Shown here: piece by piece, positions 11,488 to 26,059 of the stretch | Layout of the letters: each line of letters opens with the position of its first letter | Position numbering within the stretch: position 1 is the stretch's first letter | NCBI RefSeq assembly: GCF_949987535.1 | Contig: NC_080067.1 | Span: 79,757,985 to 79,821,984 of the forward strand | Direction of reading: 5' to 3' | From: Balaenoptera acutorostrata | Taxonomy: Eukaryota; Chordata; Mammalia; Artiodactyla; Balaenopteridae | DNA: 64,000 nucleotides | Translations under genes and position numbers: made by a program | Notes under the pieces: model-generated | The model's database searches: none | What the model was told of the DNA's origin: nothing | What the model saw: only the letters and a program-made list of their open reading frames with translations

Positions 11488-12479
11488 CTGTGAGAACAAC
11501 AAACCAATGTCAGGAATTCTTCCCAACTGGGCTGGAAGTGAGTTCTCAAGATTAGGGGTGTAGCTGTGACAGTAGTACAGGTCTTCTCTACCAGCTGGGA
11601 TCCTAAGATTCTGAGATATTGCTCCAGAGCAGCAATTCCGTTCCCTTCAACTCAATTCATGTTCACAACATGGCTGAGCCATGTCTGGCACTGTGCTAGA
11701 CACAGGCAACTGCCCAGAGCAAAAGGACCATAATCCTGTGGCCTGGAAACTGGTGTCCATTTAAGGAGAGAAACAATGCTTCAAGGGCACAAGCTTCTCA
11801 GGCCTACAGAAGGAAATTCCAGAGTGCAAGAAAAAAGTTTGTTGTCATAGTCTTAAGCCACACTTGGGAAGTAAGCTTTCAAATAAAGTCAGAGAAAGGA
11901 GTCCGCCTCCTGCACACAGGTGATACGCTCTACTGATGTTTGCTCCTTCTCGCTGACCTCCTGTTCTTTTAGCCATTTAGCCTTCCTCCTCTAATGAGGG
12001 TCTACCCTTGTTTCTTTCTCCTGATATTTTTCACTGTGACTTCTCATTTCTGTAAATGTAGGTTTGCATGAAATTCAGCCCTCTAGATTTTGTATTTCTT
12101 AATGGAGGGATGAAAGATACTGGTTGAGTGAGAAAAGTAGCAGCAAAAACCTGCAGTTACTGAATATCTTGTTTTGCCCTCTCCCTGTAATTACCAGGAG
12201 AAATGGCAAGTGGTTTTATAAAGTAAGGATAAAGTGACCAAGAGAAGAAAGTAAAACCAATTTTCAAAGGCCTTACAAAAAACCAGGAGATGTAAGCTAC
12301 AGCCCATCAGAATCTCTGCCTGCAAAAAAGCAAGTCCTCATTCTTTTTTTGTTTTTAACCTCAAATGTTAGGGTTGCTGGAGAGAGAGAGCAAAGATTGG
12401 GAAAGTCTCCCTCCCTCTCCTCCTTTGTCAGCTGAGGCAATATCAGGAGCCTGATTCATTCCTAATTAACAGTGATTAC
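11488..12479. other. IQCG intron, little recognised
   Basis: A weak L2/MIR-like stretch near 11675-11720 ('tctggcactgtgctagacac'). Otherwise nothing recognised between the two exons. Confidence 0.4.
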
Positions 12480-12641
12480 CTCAATCTCTTCCAGCAAGAG
12501 CTCCTCTGTTTTGCTACATTTTTTCTGGGTCTGGGAAATCTGCAGCTCAGTGTTTCTCTTCATAAAGCGATTCTCCATGCTGGTTTTTGCCTTCATCTCT
12601 TGCAACTGGTCCTTGAGGTGAGCAATATATTCATGCCGACT
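12480..12641 (-). CDS. IQCG: IQCG coding exon (residues about 238-291)
   Basis: 162 nt, 54 codons, phase 0. Acceptor 'acctttacag', donor 'gtaatc'. The peptide starts [19 protein letters not shown] and ends [12 protein letters not shown] long charged amphipathic helix, the central part of the DRC9 coiled coil. No stop or frameshift. Confidence 0.94.
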
Positions 12642-12714
12642 CTGTAAAGGTAAGACCAGGTTTCTAAATTAAAATACATTCTACCTCCATTCAGCTCAGT
12701 CAGTGGCTTAAGCT

Positions 12715-15599
<2,885 letters not shown>

Positions 15600-15786
15600 A
15601 TATTTCAACAAGGAACTGGATCTATTTTTCTGCTATCACACTATGGGAAGTTTACCCAATAATCATGGATAGTATAAATGAAAATGAAAGAGAAGTAATT
15701 CTAAGCATCAGGACTGTGAGATTCTTTCCTAGGCACACCATTTGGGTACTCTGTATCCACACAAATTTCCCATTACTATCTCATTT

Positions 15787-15975
15787 TGGTGGGAAGAGCA
15801 CTGAACTAAATGATCAAAAGACCTAACTTCCCACCCAAGCCCCAAAAGCTGTGTGAATTTGGCCACGTCAGTTAAACTCTCTAAGTCTTACTTTCTTTAA
15901 AATAGAAACAGTAATATCTACCCTGCCTGCAATATCTTAGCAAGTAATTATAAGGATTAATTGACAATATGTGTG
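15787..15975 (+). repeat. MIR SINE
   Basis: 'ggaagagcactgaactaaat' start, 'ctgtgtgaatttggccacg' core and 'tataaggattaa' end match MIR. Confidence 0.8.
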
Positions 15976-16011
15976 AAAACTCTTCGCAGGTTCCAAAGTG
16001 CTTGGCAATTT

Positions 16012-16740
16012 CTTTTCTTTTTTTAATTGAGTTAACATTGGTTTATAATGTTATGTAAGTTTCATGTGTACATTATATTTCAATTTCTGTGTACATTACA
16101 ATGTGCTCACCACCAAAAGTTCAGTTTCCATCTGTCACCATACAGTTGACCCCCTTTACCCATTTCCCACCCCTAATCCTTTCCCCTTCTGGTAACCACT
16201 ACTCTGTTCTACATGTTTGTTTTTGTTTGGTTTGCTCATCTATTTTTGTTTTGTTTGTTTGTTTTAGATTCCACATGAGTGAAATTATATGTTATTTATC
16301 TTTCTCTGTCTGACTTATTTCACTTAGCATGATAATCTCAATGTCCATCCATGTTGTCACAAGTAGCAAGACTTCATCTTTTTATGGCTGAGTAGTATTC
16401 CATTGTATATATACTGTGTATATATATACCATATCTTCTTTATCCATTCATCTGTCAGTGGGCACTTAGGTTGTTTCCTTATCTCGGCTATTGTGGACAA
16501 TGCTGCAATGAACATAGGGGTACGTATATCTTTCCGAATTAGTGTTTTCATGTTCTTTGGATAAATACCCAGAAGTGGAATAAATGAATGATATGGTAGT
16601 TTTATTCTTAATTTTTTGAGGAATCTCCATACTGTTTTCCATAGTGACTGCACCAATTTACTTTCCCACCAACAGTACATGAGGGTTCCCTTTTCTCCAC
16701 ATCCTTGCCAACACTTGTAATATCAGGCCTTTTTGATAAT
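16012..16740 (-). mobile_element. 5'-truncated L1 (ORF2 C-terminus plus 3' UTR)
   Basis: Minus-strand L1 3' end. The ORF fragment at 16357-16680 carries [20 protein letters not shown] and the conserved MKMTEWIKK-like block (here DEWIKKIWYIYT), i.e. the ORF2 C-terminus. Flanked by aagtgcttggcaattt at 15996-16011 and 16741-16756 (exact). Truncated at its own 5' side. Confidence 0.95.
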
Positions 16741-16784
16741 AAGTGCTTGGCAATTTAATGGCCTTGGTATTCATTTTTAAAATA

Positions 16785-16900
16785 TTTATTATGTATCAGG
16801 CATTGAACTAGACTCTAGGTAAACAGTAAAGGCCAAATAGACATGGTCCTTGCCCTCATAGAGCTTACAATCTAGTGGGAAAGATGTAATTAAAAGGAAA
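16785..16900 (+). repeat. L2/MIR-type 3' end
   Basis: 'catagagcttacaatctagt' preceded by 'ggtccttgccct' is the widespread ancient LINE/SINE 3' motif. Confidence 0.6.
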
Positions 16901-17066
16901 CAAATACATATAAACTTTTTAAAATGTGAAATATGCTATGAAAGAAAAGGGCAACAGGCTATGAGAGAAAATAACAAGAGAGACCTACATTAGATTGGAT
17001 AGTCCAAAAAAGTATTCTCTGAGAAAGGAGTGTTTAATCTGACACCTGAAGGGTAAGAAAAGTGGG

Positions 17067-17387
17067 TTGCGCTTCCCTGGTGGTGCAGTGGATAAGAATC
17101 TGCCTGACAATACAGGGGACACGGGTTCGAGCCCTGGTCCAGGAAGATCCCACATGCTGTGGAAAAACTAGGCCCGTGTGCCACAACTACTGAGCCCGTG
17201 AGCTACAACTACTGAAGCCCACGCACCTACAGCCTGTGATCTGCAACAACAGAGGCCACCGCAATAAGAAGCCCACGCACCGCAATGAAGAGTAGCCCCT
17301 GCTCGCCGCAACTAGAGAAAGCCCGTGTGCAGCAATGAAGACCCAACACAGCCAAAAATAAATAAAGTAAAATTAAAAAAAAAAAAG
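17067..17387 (+). mobile_element. CHR SINE
   Basis: Near full-length, flanked by gaaaagtggg at 17057-17066 and 17388-17397. Confidence 0.95.
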
Positions 17388-17397
17388 GAAAAGTGGG

Positions 17398-18405
17398 GTC
17401 GAGGGGAATTCTAAGAAAAAGGAAAAATGTATGCCAAAGTCCTGAGGCAGCAATAATGCCTGATTTTATGCTGATCTAGAGTTTCTTAAAGCAGTTTGCC
17501 CTTACCTCATCCTATTGACTCCAGCATGTATAATAAACGTTTCCAATGCTGGAGCTGCCACGGAGGTATATAGCACTGGGGAGATGTTCTCAGAACAGGA
17601 TTCCAAGAAGGAGTTATTTCCCCACTGGGCCTAGGAATTCTCATTTCCCTTAAATTTTGAGTGCTGGACAACTGGAAGTAGAGATAGATAGGTAGATAAC
17701 ATACATACATATAGAGATATATCTTATATAAGCTAGAAGCCTGAGCCTTCAAGGAGAAGGTTGTCTGTTAAAGAAGAGTCCTTCACTTACTTCAGCTTTG
17801 CCATGATTATTGAGGTTAGATGCAGTAAGCATGAAGGATATGAACCCACCCCTACTCATTTTGACTGGTTATAAAAGGAGTCAAAGGGCACAAGCTGGAT
17901 GTCCTAGAACCCTAAAATCTTACGGCAATATTGAGAGGGATCTTCCTAATGGTGCTCAGTGATTTTGAGTACAAACTCTTGCCTTTGACCCTCATAGTGA
18001 CCATCTGTATTCTACGGCTGGATGAAGAGCATTTTGTACCTCTTCCTTAGCAGGAGTTAATCATGAAAATTTGTTTCTTACACCTGGGTTCACACGAATG
18101 TCTAGATTGGGTAGCCCTACATCAACTACAGCCCTACCGATTTCTCATCCTTTTGTTCTTCATTCAGCAACCCCACTGCCATCCATGGTCACTGACTGCA
18201 CTTTGGAAAGCTCTGTGCTATACTGGAAGCTTTGCATGATATCTTAAAACATCCCTGAACTGCTCCACACTCCAAGCCACACTTCGTTTTTTCTCTGGCC
18301 ACACTATTACTAATTTTCGCATGTTACCTCGCTCTTTCTTCACTCATCCCCTCAGCTTTTTGCATTCTTTAATGACTAATTTCCTTTTGGGGGGCCAGAA
18401 ATAGA
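17398..18405. other. IQCG intron, nothing clearly recognised
   Basis: Mixed intronic sequence. 18110-18370 has a vague L2-like flavour but no diagnostic segment. Confidence 0.4.
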
Positions 18406-18409
18406 AAGA

Positions 18410-18690
18410 GTACCAAAGAGAATAGGTTGACATGATGATGATGAACTTTAGGCTCCAAAATGGATTAAAGAATTAAATACAGATATAGAAAACATGCTTG
18501 TTAAATTTGCAAACAACTCAAAGCTGGTATATGATATGTAAGAGACATTAGAATTCAAAACCCTGTTGATTATTAGAACTCTGGACTGACTCCAAGAAGA
18601 AGCAAAGGTGAAACTAAAGTCCTGATTTTGGTTAGAAGAATCTTGTAAGTTGAGAATTGTGAAGACCTAACTTGTCTTCCAACACTTTCA
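18410..18690 (+). mobile_element. CR1/L3-type LINE fragment
   Basis: 'catgcttgttaaatttgcaa' followed by 'caactcaaagctgg' corresponds to the conserved KFADDTKL region of CR1-clade reverse transcriptases (here decayed to KFANNSKL). An ancient mammalian L3-like copy. Confidence 0.6.
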
Positions 18691-19031
18691 TTAGAGGCTT
18701 ACCCAGCTTCTAACATGAGAACCTGAGGTTAGGGCCCCACCACTGGTTGTTGTAATAGCAGCACTGTAAAAAAGGTGCCTCCCTTCCCTTGTATTCTTTA
18801 GACTTCTCAGAGTCTTCCTTTCACTGTGCTTCTTCTAGTGGTTTGTCATCAGAATCTTCACAATCATGAAAGAATATTGCCATACAATATTGTGAAAAGC
18901 ATTTGGAGTGCTTCCTCTTTGTTTATATTACTGCAATTTGTGGCACTGTATACTGTTTATATAACAGGGAAAAAATTCTCCCCTATCCTCTGTTGTGGTT
19001 AGACATCTATAATAGTGTGTACAGTTTTAGG
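18691..19031. other. IQCG intron, nothing recognised
   Basis: No repeat or coding signal that I can support. Confidence 0.4.
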
Positions 19032-19041
19032 CATCACATTT

Positions 19042-19070
19042 TTTTTAACATCTTTATTGGAGTATACAGT
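19042..19070 (-). mobile_element. Minute L1 3' end (about 29 bp) with target-site duplication
   Basis: 'tttttaacatctttattgga' plus 'gtata' is the reverse complement of the L1 3' terminus seen at 3562-3584. Flanked by catcacattt at 19032-19041 and 19071-19080. An extremely truncated but bona fide-looking L1 insertion. Confidence 0.75.
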
Positions 19071-19080
19071 CATCACATTT

Positions 19081-19576
19081 AAGAAGGAGTTTACTCAGAA
19101 GAGATTATCCAAGACAGTGAAGTGTGCGAATATTTTAGTACAAAAGGAAAGAAAAGAGGAAATTGGTGTGATTGGAAAGGTAATAGTTCAAATGGAAATG
19201 AAAGCAGTGGGTGGAATTGGAGCCTGAAACTTTAGAAGTTCTGACTTGATCATGCTTCATCTGCATTTTAGAACGGGAGACTATTTGGCTCAGAGTTTAT
19301 TCATAGACTCTCATAGAATCAGCCAGTATTCTTAGTTACAGACGGACAGGCAAATATAAATGTTAATTTAATACAGAACTCTATTTTTTTCCCATGGCTT
19401 TTATCACTTTAATAGACCACATTTCCATTTTCCTTTTTCCATCCAACCAAAGAGGCAGCCTGAGGTATAAGACAAGTTCCATCTTCTCCAGCTCCCCAAA
19501 ATTTCAGGAACCAGTACTCTCCTCCCTACTTTGTGTTCAATTATGAAAACAGACACTACCATTAAAAGCCTCTGGG
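19081..19576. other. IQCG intron, nothing recognised
   Basis: An open frame runs through 19015-19227 but has no recognisable content and spans the micro-L1, so it is not called as a gene. Confidence 0.4.
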
Positions 19577-19700
19577 GGAATTCCCTGGCAGTCCAGTGGT
19601 TAGGACTCAGTGCTTTAACTGCCATGGGCCTGGGTTCAATGATCCCTGGTCGGGGAACTAAGATCCCACAAGCCCCACGCTGCAGCTGGGGAAAAAAAAA
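19577..19700 (+). mobile_element. Short (about 120 bp) tRNA-derived SINE
   Basis: 'gaattccctggcagtccagt' start, 'gatccctggtcggggaacta', then 'ccccacgctgcagctgg' and poly(A). It lacks the 'actactgagcc' body, so belongs to the shorter SINE group also found at 21662, 39690, 43829, 47254 and 60438. Confidence 0.85.
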
Positions 19701-20340
19701 AAGACTTCTGCTCACAATATTGTGGCAGCCATCGGAGCCTTATTAACTCTAATTGGTTGACTGCTTCTTTCCATTACTAAAGCTTCTCTGAATTCAAATA
19801 ACAAGTCCAGAAGTCTAGATCTGAAGGCAGTTTGGGAATTTGGAAGTAAAGTTTGGTCTGCTACAAAAACCCACAAATATGCTGCATCAGTCCATGATTG
19901 ATCATGGAGAAAGCTCTAGATACCATGGACAACCAGGGTTATGATAATGGGTTATGGTGAAGGCAGATCTCTTCTTAGTGAGAATCTTAAAAGGAATTCA
20001 TACAACTGAAGATCCTTGGCTTATAACTTAGTATTTCTAGGCTGGATCTTTGTTGCATATTGGAAGATGAAGAAATGGCATGACACTTGGGTTCACTTAT
20101 TAGTATGACTTAATCATGGTTTTACAATCATAGCCTGTAAGCATTTTATATCCTCCTCTGTTTCCACACTGTCAAAATGGAATGCCGTAAGTTTGTGCAG
20201 AACAGCTATACAGAGAAGAACCAGAGTAATCAGAGGCCCATGGCAATAGCATTAAAACTAGATGCCTTTGACTTGGCACAGGGTAATTGAAGACAAATGT
20301 TATATGACCTTTTAAACAGTTACATAATATAATAACTTCT
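19701..20340. other. IQCG intron, nothing recognised
   Basis: No feature that I can support. Confidence 0.4.
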
Positions 20341-20683
20341 TTTTTCTTTTTTTTTTAACTTATTTATTATTATTATTTTTAAGCTGCGTTGGGTCTTCGT
20401 TGCTGTGAGCAGGCTTTCTCTAGTTGCGGTGAGCGGGGGCTACTCTTGGTTGTGGTTGCCGGGCTTCTCATTGCAGTGGCTTCTCTTGCTGCAGAGCACG
20501 GGCTCAAGGCACATGGGCTTCAGTAGTTGTGTCACGTGGGCTCTAGAGCACAGGCTCAGTAGTTGTGGCGCACGGGCCCAGTTGCTCCGCGGCACGTGGG
20601 ATCCTCCCGGCCCAGGGGTCGAACCAGCGTCCCCCGCACCAGCAGGCAGACTCTTAACCGCTGCACCACCAGGAAAGTCCCGC
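20341..20683 (-). mobile_element. CHR SINE
   Basis: Full-length minus-strand copy with T-rich start, 'ctgcgttgggtcttcgttgc' and end 'accaccaggaaagtccc'. Target-site duplication not clear. Confidence 0.93.
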
Positions 20684-20689
20684 AAGTTC

Positions 20690-21110
20690 TCTTTAATAGT
20701 GTCTTGACTATTCTTGGTCCTTGGCATTTCAATATAAATTTTAGAATCAGTTTGTCAAGTCTCACAAAAATGAGTAAATATGTAAATTAAATTAAATCCA
20801 ATCAAGATTCTGATTGGGATTGAATTCAATGTATCAACCAATTTTTGAAGAATCCACATCTTTTTAATATGGAGTCTTCCAATCCATAAACATAGTATAT
20901 CCCTCCAATTATTTAAATATTATTTAATTTTTCAGTACTGTTTTATAGTTTTCTGCAAAGAAGTCCTGCACATTTTGCTGCTGCCACTGGATTCATTACT
21001 AGATATTTGATATTTTTGATGATATTATAAATATATATATTTCAATTTCTTTTTCTAAGTCTGCTGCTGATGTATGGAAAAGATACATTAATTTTTATAT
21101 ATTGACCTTG
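20690..21110 (-). mobile_element. Old L1 ORF2 fragment
   Basis: Antisense L1: 'attgggattgaattcaatgt', 'aatatggagtcttccaatcc' and 'actgttttatagttttctgc' are decayed forms of the segment also seen in the young L1 at 49915-50060. Confidence 0.85.
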
Positions 21111-21651
21111 GGTCTCTCTTTTTTCCCCTTTAGTTTCATGAAAATACTGCTCCACTGTTATCTGGCTTTGTGTGCCGATGTTCAGAAGTCTAACAGCAAC
21201 CTGATTTTTTTCCTTTGTGACTTTGTCGTTTTGCCTGGGGACCCAGTAGGAAGCTTCATAAGGCAATTGCTCCCTCACATTCCAGTGATCTCCACACATA
21301 CTTTCACACACTCAAACCTGCCATCCTAATTACTGTCATCATTTTCTGACCCACAGGTCTCTAATATCCATGTACCTCCTAACTATCTTCTTGTTTTCCA
21401 ACCTTGACTTGACCACTGGTTTTTTAGTAACTCTAGGGATTTAACTTGATTTCATCTTGATAGCTGTTTTTTATTCAAGGTTTGCCTTGCATCTTCTAGT
21501 CCTGGTTTATCTACTCCTTTGCTGATGATCAAAATATCTGAGAGATATTCTACTTTAGTTTTACTGGGTCTGAATGAAACAGCTGAGACTGTAATCCAAG
21601 AAGGTAAGTATCACAATCTAGTGTTACCTGTTGTCTGGAAAATTATACTGT
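21111..21651. other. IQCG intron, nothing firm
   Basis: May be a continuation of old repeat sequence; no diagnostic segment found. Confidence 0.35.
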
Positions 21652-21661
21652 CAACAATATA

Positions 21662-21850
21662 TTTATTTTTTAAGTCTTTATTGAATTTGTTACAATATTG
21701 CTTCTGTTTCATGTTTTTTTGGTTTTTTTGGCCACGAGGCATGTGGGATCCTAGCTCCGTGACCAGGGATCAAACCCGCGACCAGGGATCAAACCCACAC
21801 CCCCTGCATTCGCAGGCGAAGTCTTAACCACTGGACCACCAGGAAGTCCC
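21662..21850 (-). mobile_element. Short SINE with internal duplication
   Basis: Minus-strand short SINE ('ttggccacgaggcatgtggg'). The segment 'gaccagggatcaaaccc' occurs twice in tandem at 21760-21797. Flanked by caacaatata at 21652-21661 and 21851-21860. Confidence 0.95.
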
Positions 21851-21950
21851 CAACAATATAATTTAAAGTGTTTTAAAAAAAAAGAAAAACAGTGGCTGTG
21901 ATAGTAGCAAAGGGGAGTTGATTGGCAGAGTGCGAAACCTGAGGTCTCTT

Positions 21951-22270
21951 TTTTTTTTTTTTAAAAGGAAAATTTTTTTTTAATTAATTTATTTTTTTAT
22001 TTATTTATGGCTGTGTTGGGTCTTCGTTTCTGTGTGAGGGCTTTCTCTAGTTGAGGCAAGCGGGGGCCACTCTTCATCGCGGTGCGCGGGCCTCTCACTA
22101 TTGCGGCCTCTCTTGTTGCGGAGCATAGGCTCCAGACGCGCAGGCTCAGTAGTTGTGGCTCACGGGCCCAGTTGCTCCGTGGCATGTGGGATCTTCCCAG
22201 ACCAGGGCTCGAACCCGTGTCCCCTGCATTGGCAGGCGGATTCTCAACCACTGCACCACCAGGGAAGCCC
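21951..22270 (-). mobile_element. Young CHR SINE
   Basis: Young subtype ('cttcatcgcggtgcgcgggc', 'gattctcaaccactgcaccac'). Duplication cctgaggtctctt (21938-21950) / cctgaggtttctt (22271-22283). Confidence 0.96.
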
Positions 22271-22504
22271 CCTGAGGTTTCTTTTGATACTATTTGGTTT
22301 GGAGCCTTAAAAGGACATTGATACAAATATCTTCTTTTTTAATAGTCAAGAAATAAAAGAGTAAGTTTTAAATAATGGTAGAGCTTTTGAGGGAAAAAAG
22401 GCTAAGAAACCTCTGAAAAAGTCTATTCATTAGAGAGAAAACCTAAGTGCACACCAGTTTTTATGAAGCCTTTGAGGGGGAGGGTGGTGCAGAAATGGTT
22501 TTCA

Positions 22505-22837
22505 GGGGACTTCCCCGGTGATCCAGTGGTAGAGAATCCACCTTCCAAAGCAGAGGACGCGGGTTCGATCCCTGGTCGTGGAACTAAGATGTCACATGCT
22601 GCAGGGCAACTAAGCCCATGCACCACAACTACTGAGCCTGCGCGTCACAGCTAGAGAGCCCACGTGCTACAAACTACAGAGCCCACATGCTCTGGAGCCC
22701 TCACCCCACAACTAGAAAGAGAAAACCCGCATACCACAACTAGAGAGAAGCCCATGCGCTGCAACAAAGATCCCTCGTGCAGCAACTAAGACCCGATGCA
22801 GCCAAAAATAAATAAATAAATAAAAATAAATGTAAAA
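22505..22837 (+). mobile_element. CHR-related SINE, older subtype
   Basis: 'gacttccccggtgatccagt', 'gcgggttcgatccctggtcg', several 'cacaactagagag' units, AAAT tail. Flanks agaaatggttt (22491) and agaaatggctt (22838) look like an aged target-site duplication. Confidence 0.92.
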
Positions 22838-22859
22838 AGAAATGGCTTTCTAAAAATGT

Positions 22860-23640
22860 AGGCCATAAACAGAGGGTTAATAGGGATAATGAAGTGAAAA
22901 TCAATACCAAAGTTACTTCAAAATTGATAATAGGAAATGAGAGATAACAGAACAAATAAACGATTTGTTCAGAAGACCTAAAGATAGTATCTCAGAAGAA
23001 AGGTTAGTGACCTTTTTTAGACAATTCTTCCGAATATATTTTTCAAATATTATTCTAACTTCTGTGTAGGGAATGATGAAGATTCCCTGATTGGAAGCAT
23101 AAACTTGTTCAAATAGCTAGGCAGTGAAAAGCTGATATTAGGCCATACTTTGTAACTTTCTAAACTGCTAATAGTGTTAGTCATCCTAATGGTACTAATT
23201 TCTAACTGCCTAGGTTGTAGCCCAAACATTGTTTTGCAAGTCACTTGCTTAAAACTCAGGATGCATTTTCCCATAGAGGTAGATTAGGCATAAGGTTAGG
23301 CCCTAATGACCACAGAAGCTCAATAAATCCACTCTGTACTTGAAATATAATGCAAATGACATTATTAACCCTAACCATCAGGTGTAAGGAGGTATGTAAT
23401 GTGCTTAATGTCCTACCTAGGACTATGGTCTCCCATCTGGGATCTTGGCATACAAGAGACTGCCTGAGACACGGTCTCCTGGAGGGAAGGAGTGGGTGAT
23501 GTGGTTGGATCAGTTGGGAGGGGGAAGAACAGGCTTAGAGCTCCAGAGGGTTAGGGTCTCCCAGTGGTTGATTCTGGACATAATTGTACATTCCAGGCCA
23601 AATATCTAATTACTCTCTTTATATTTTTAATAGTTTAGGC
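22860..23640. other. IQCG intron, nothing recognised
   Basis: No repeat or exon that I can support. Confidence 0.4.
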
Positions 23641-23760
23641 ACCCCAGGAGAAACGACAATTTCTTATACATAACTTCTTTTTTTTTTTTGCTTGAGAAAG
23701 ATGACTTCTATTTAGCTGTTTTAGCTCAGTAACTTTTGGTGTTGCCCAGGTAATTCTTAC

Positions 23761-23842
23761 CTGTACTTCAGCTTGCCTTTCTCTTTTGACATTAAGTAGC
23801 TGTTTTTGTAGAGATTTTATCTTTTTTCTTCCATTTTTCTCC
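23761..23842 (-). CDS. IQCG: IQCG coding exon (residues about 210-237)
   Basis: 82 nt. Acceptor 'tttctcctag', donor 'gtaagaa'. One base completes the split arginine codon from the previous exon; then [20 protein letters not shown] to AEVQ, ending in phase 0. Confidence 0.93.
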
Positions 23843-23873
23843 CTAGGAGAAATAAGAATAATTTGTATTTAGA

Positions 23874-24065
23874 GTAGTGCTTCTCAAACTTTAGGGTGCA
23901 TAGGGATCGCCTAGAAGCTAAGAAAGAGATTCCTGGGCTCTACCCCAGAGATTCTCATTCATTTGGTCTGGGTTGGGGGCCCTGGAATTTGTATCTCTAC
24001 CAAGTTCCCAGGTGGTGCTAATGGTGCTGGTCCATGCAGCAAACTTTCAGTAACACTTTAAAAAA
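23874..24065 (-). mobile_element. MER5-type hAT-Charlie MITE
   Basis: 'agtgcttctcaaactttagg' at one end, 'cccagagattctcattcatt' inside, and an 'aactttcagtaacactt'-like decayed other end. A classic MER5 layout. Confidence 0.8.
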
Positions 24066-24149
24066 AGACTGTGTTATCTCTAAAATAGCTGCTGCTGAGA
24101 AAAAGCTAAGAAGAAGAGGAACAGGAAGAGGAAAAAGAAGACTCCTTTC

Positions 24150-24740
24150 TATTCTGAGCACCTCTCAATAACCTTATGTGGTAGTCTTTATCATTACCCC
24201 TATTTTACAGATGAGGAAAATGCATGTAGAATGCTGAGGTAACTTGCTGTGGAGGACATGAGAATGTGCCTCACAGACCTCCAAGTACAGGCAATGTAAG
24301 CAAGTAAGGGTCCCAGCTCTAGGCTCTGAACTCCTTCACTGTGTGTGGTCTGAGGCCACACTTCCCACTGACTGCTCCCAGCCAAGTTTTGAGTGTGGCA
24401 GGGATAAGATCATCCCTTCCTGGGAGACCGAGGACTTTTCTGATGCTTGACTTTGGCTCAAGGGCTCCCTGATGACCTTGCCAAAGCATCCTTAGACTGC
24501 AGGGCAGTATCTTCCACTCAACCTTCGTCTCCTTCACTTAGGGTGAGTCCAGCATTGAATCCAAAGGCTCACTCCTCATTTTCTCTCACATAGGTGTTTC
24601 CCTGATAAAATCTTTACATTAATAATGTCATCTTGGCATCTATCTCTCAGAAGACACAGACTAACACACTTGCCATGGTCACACAAATAGTAAATGGCAG
24701 AGCAGAATTCAAACTCAGTACTGTCTGAATGAGAATTTAA
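24150..24740 (-). repeat. MIR SINE fragments
   Basis: 'cattacccctattttacaga' at 24192-24211 and 'cacacaaatagtaaatggca' at 24682-24701 are MIR 3' segments in minus orientation. The 24270-24600 stretch between them is unrecognised. Confidence 0.65.
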
Positions 24741-24867
24741 CTATTTTATGTTGTTTCTGTTTGCTCTCAGAAACAGAATTCTGCTTATCTCCAGCAATCC
24801 CATTATTAGGTTTAAAATAAAATAACAGAACTATACAAGAAAAAACAAAACAATACCTATCTTAGCT

Positions 24868-25220
24868 TGGGCTGCTATAACAAAAATATCATAGATTGAG
24901 TGGCTTACGAACAAAGAAACTGATTTCTCACAGTTCTAGAGGCTATTAAGTCCAAGATCCAGGTGCTATCAGATTCAGCGTCTGGTGAGAACCAGCTACC
25001 TGGTTCACAAATGGCCATTTTCATTTGTATCTATATATGACAGAAGGGGAGAGGGAGCTCTGCTCCGTCTCTTTTATAAGGGCACTAATCCCATTGATGA
25101 AGGCTCCACCCTCACAACCTAATCACCTACCAAAGGTCCCACCTCCTAATACCATCACATTAGGGGTCAGGATTTCCAAAAACTAAGGGGCAGGGGGCAA
25201 GAACATTCAGTCTATAGCAA
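24868..25220 (-). mobile_element. Ancient LTR-like element
   Basis: 'tgggctgctataacaaaaat', 'gatttctcacagttctagag', 'cactaatcccattgatgaag' and 'cctaataccatcacattagg' belong to a very common mammalian LTR-like repeat that I take to be MaLR-related. The segment at 62878-63215 is a related copy in the opposite orientation. Confidence 0.6.
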
Positions 25221-25297
25221 CAACAACAAAAACACTTATCACTAAATTGCAGCTAGAGAAATACTGCTACTCAGGAATTTTTAGAAAGCATGAACTT

Positions 25298-25595
25298 GCG
25301 CTTCTCTGGTTGCGCAGTGGTTAAGAATCCGCCTGCCTATGCAGAGGACGTGGGTTCGATCCCTGGTCTAGGAAGATCCCACATGTCGCGGGACAACTAA
25401 GCTTGTGTGCCACAACTACTGAGCTTGTGTTCTAGAGCCCATGCTCTGCAACAAGAGAAGCCACCACAATGAGAAGCCCATGCACTGCAATGAAGAGTAG
25501 CTCCTGCTCAACGCAACTAGAGAAAGCCCATGCACAGCAATGAAGACCCAACGCAGTCAAAAATAAATAACTAAAATAAATAAATTTATAAAAAA
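25298..25595 (+). mobile_element. CHR SINE
   Basis: Starts 'gcttctctggttgcgcagtg'. Exact target-site duplication agaaagcatgaactt at 25283-25297 and 25596-25610. Confidence 0.97.
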
Positions 25596-25891
25596 AGAAA
25601 GCATGAACTTAACTAGAATCTTGAGATTGTCATTGCCAAAACAAACCATAGATTATGCACTACCCGTTTATAGTACCTATATTGTACTTTATATATTGTA
25701 GACAGATAACTGAAGCCCAGAAATTGAGTTATTGTCCCAGCAGAACTAGGAATAAAACCCAAATTTCTGACTTCTACTTATCTTCATTCAAAAGCAAAAA
25801 TTTGATTTGCTTTAGAAATCTAAGACTTCCAGTGAGAATTTTATAGAACTTTAAAATGCAGCAAAGCAAATAAAACTAAAATTACTCTGAC

Positions 25892-26020
25892 CTGGCAATG
25901 ATATTATAGAAATGCATTTTGTTTTCCCTTTCTTTGCCCAAAGCTTTCAGGAGATTGGTGAAAGTGCCTGAATCTTGCAACTCCTGCATGGTTTCTGTAA
26001 TTACATCACTGAAAAATTGT
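25892..26020 (-). CDS. IQCG: IQCG coding exon (residues about 167-209)
   Basis: 129 nt. Acceptor 'ctccttacag', donor 'gtcaga'. The first base completes an arginine codon; the peptide continues [20 protein letters not shown] and ends MHFYNIIA plus a split arginine. No disruption. Confidence 0.94.
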
Positions 26021-26059
26021 CTGTAAGGAGAAACAAAAAAGATGAATTAATAAGATATA

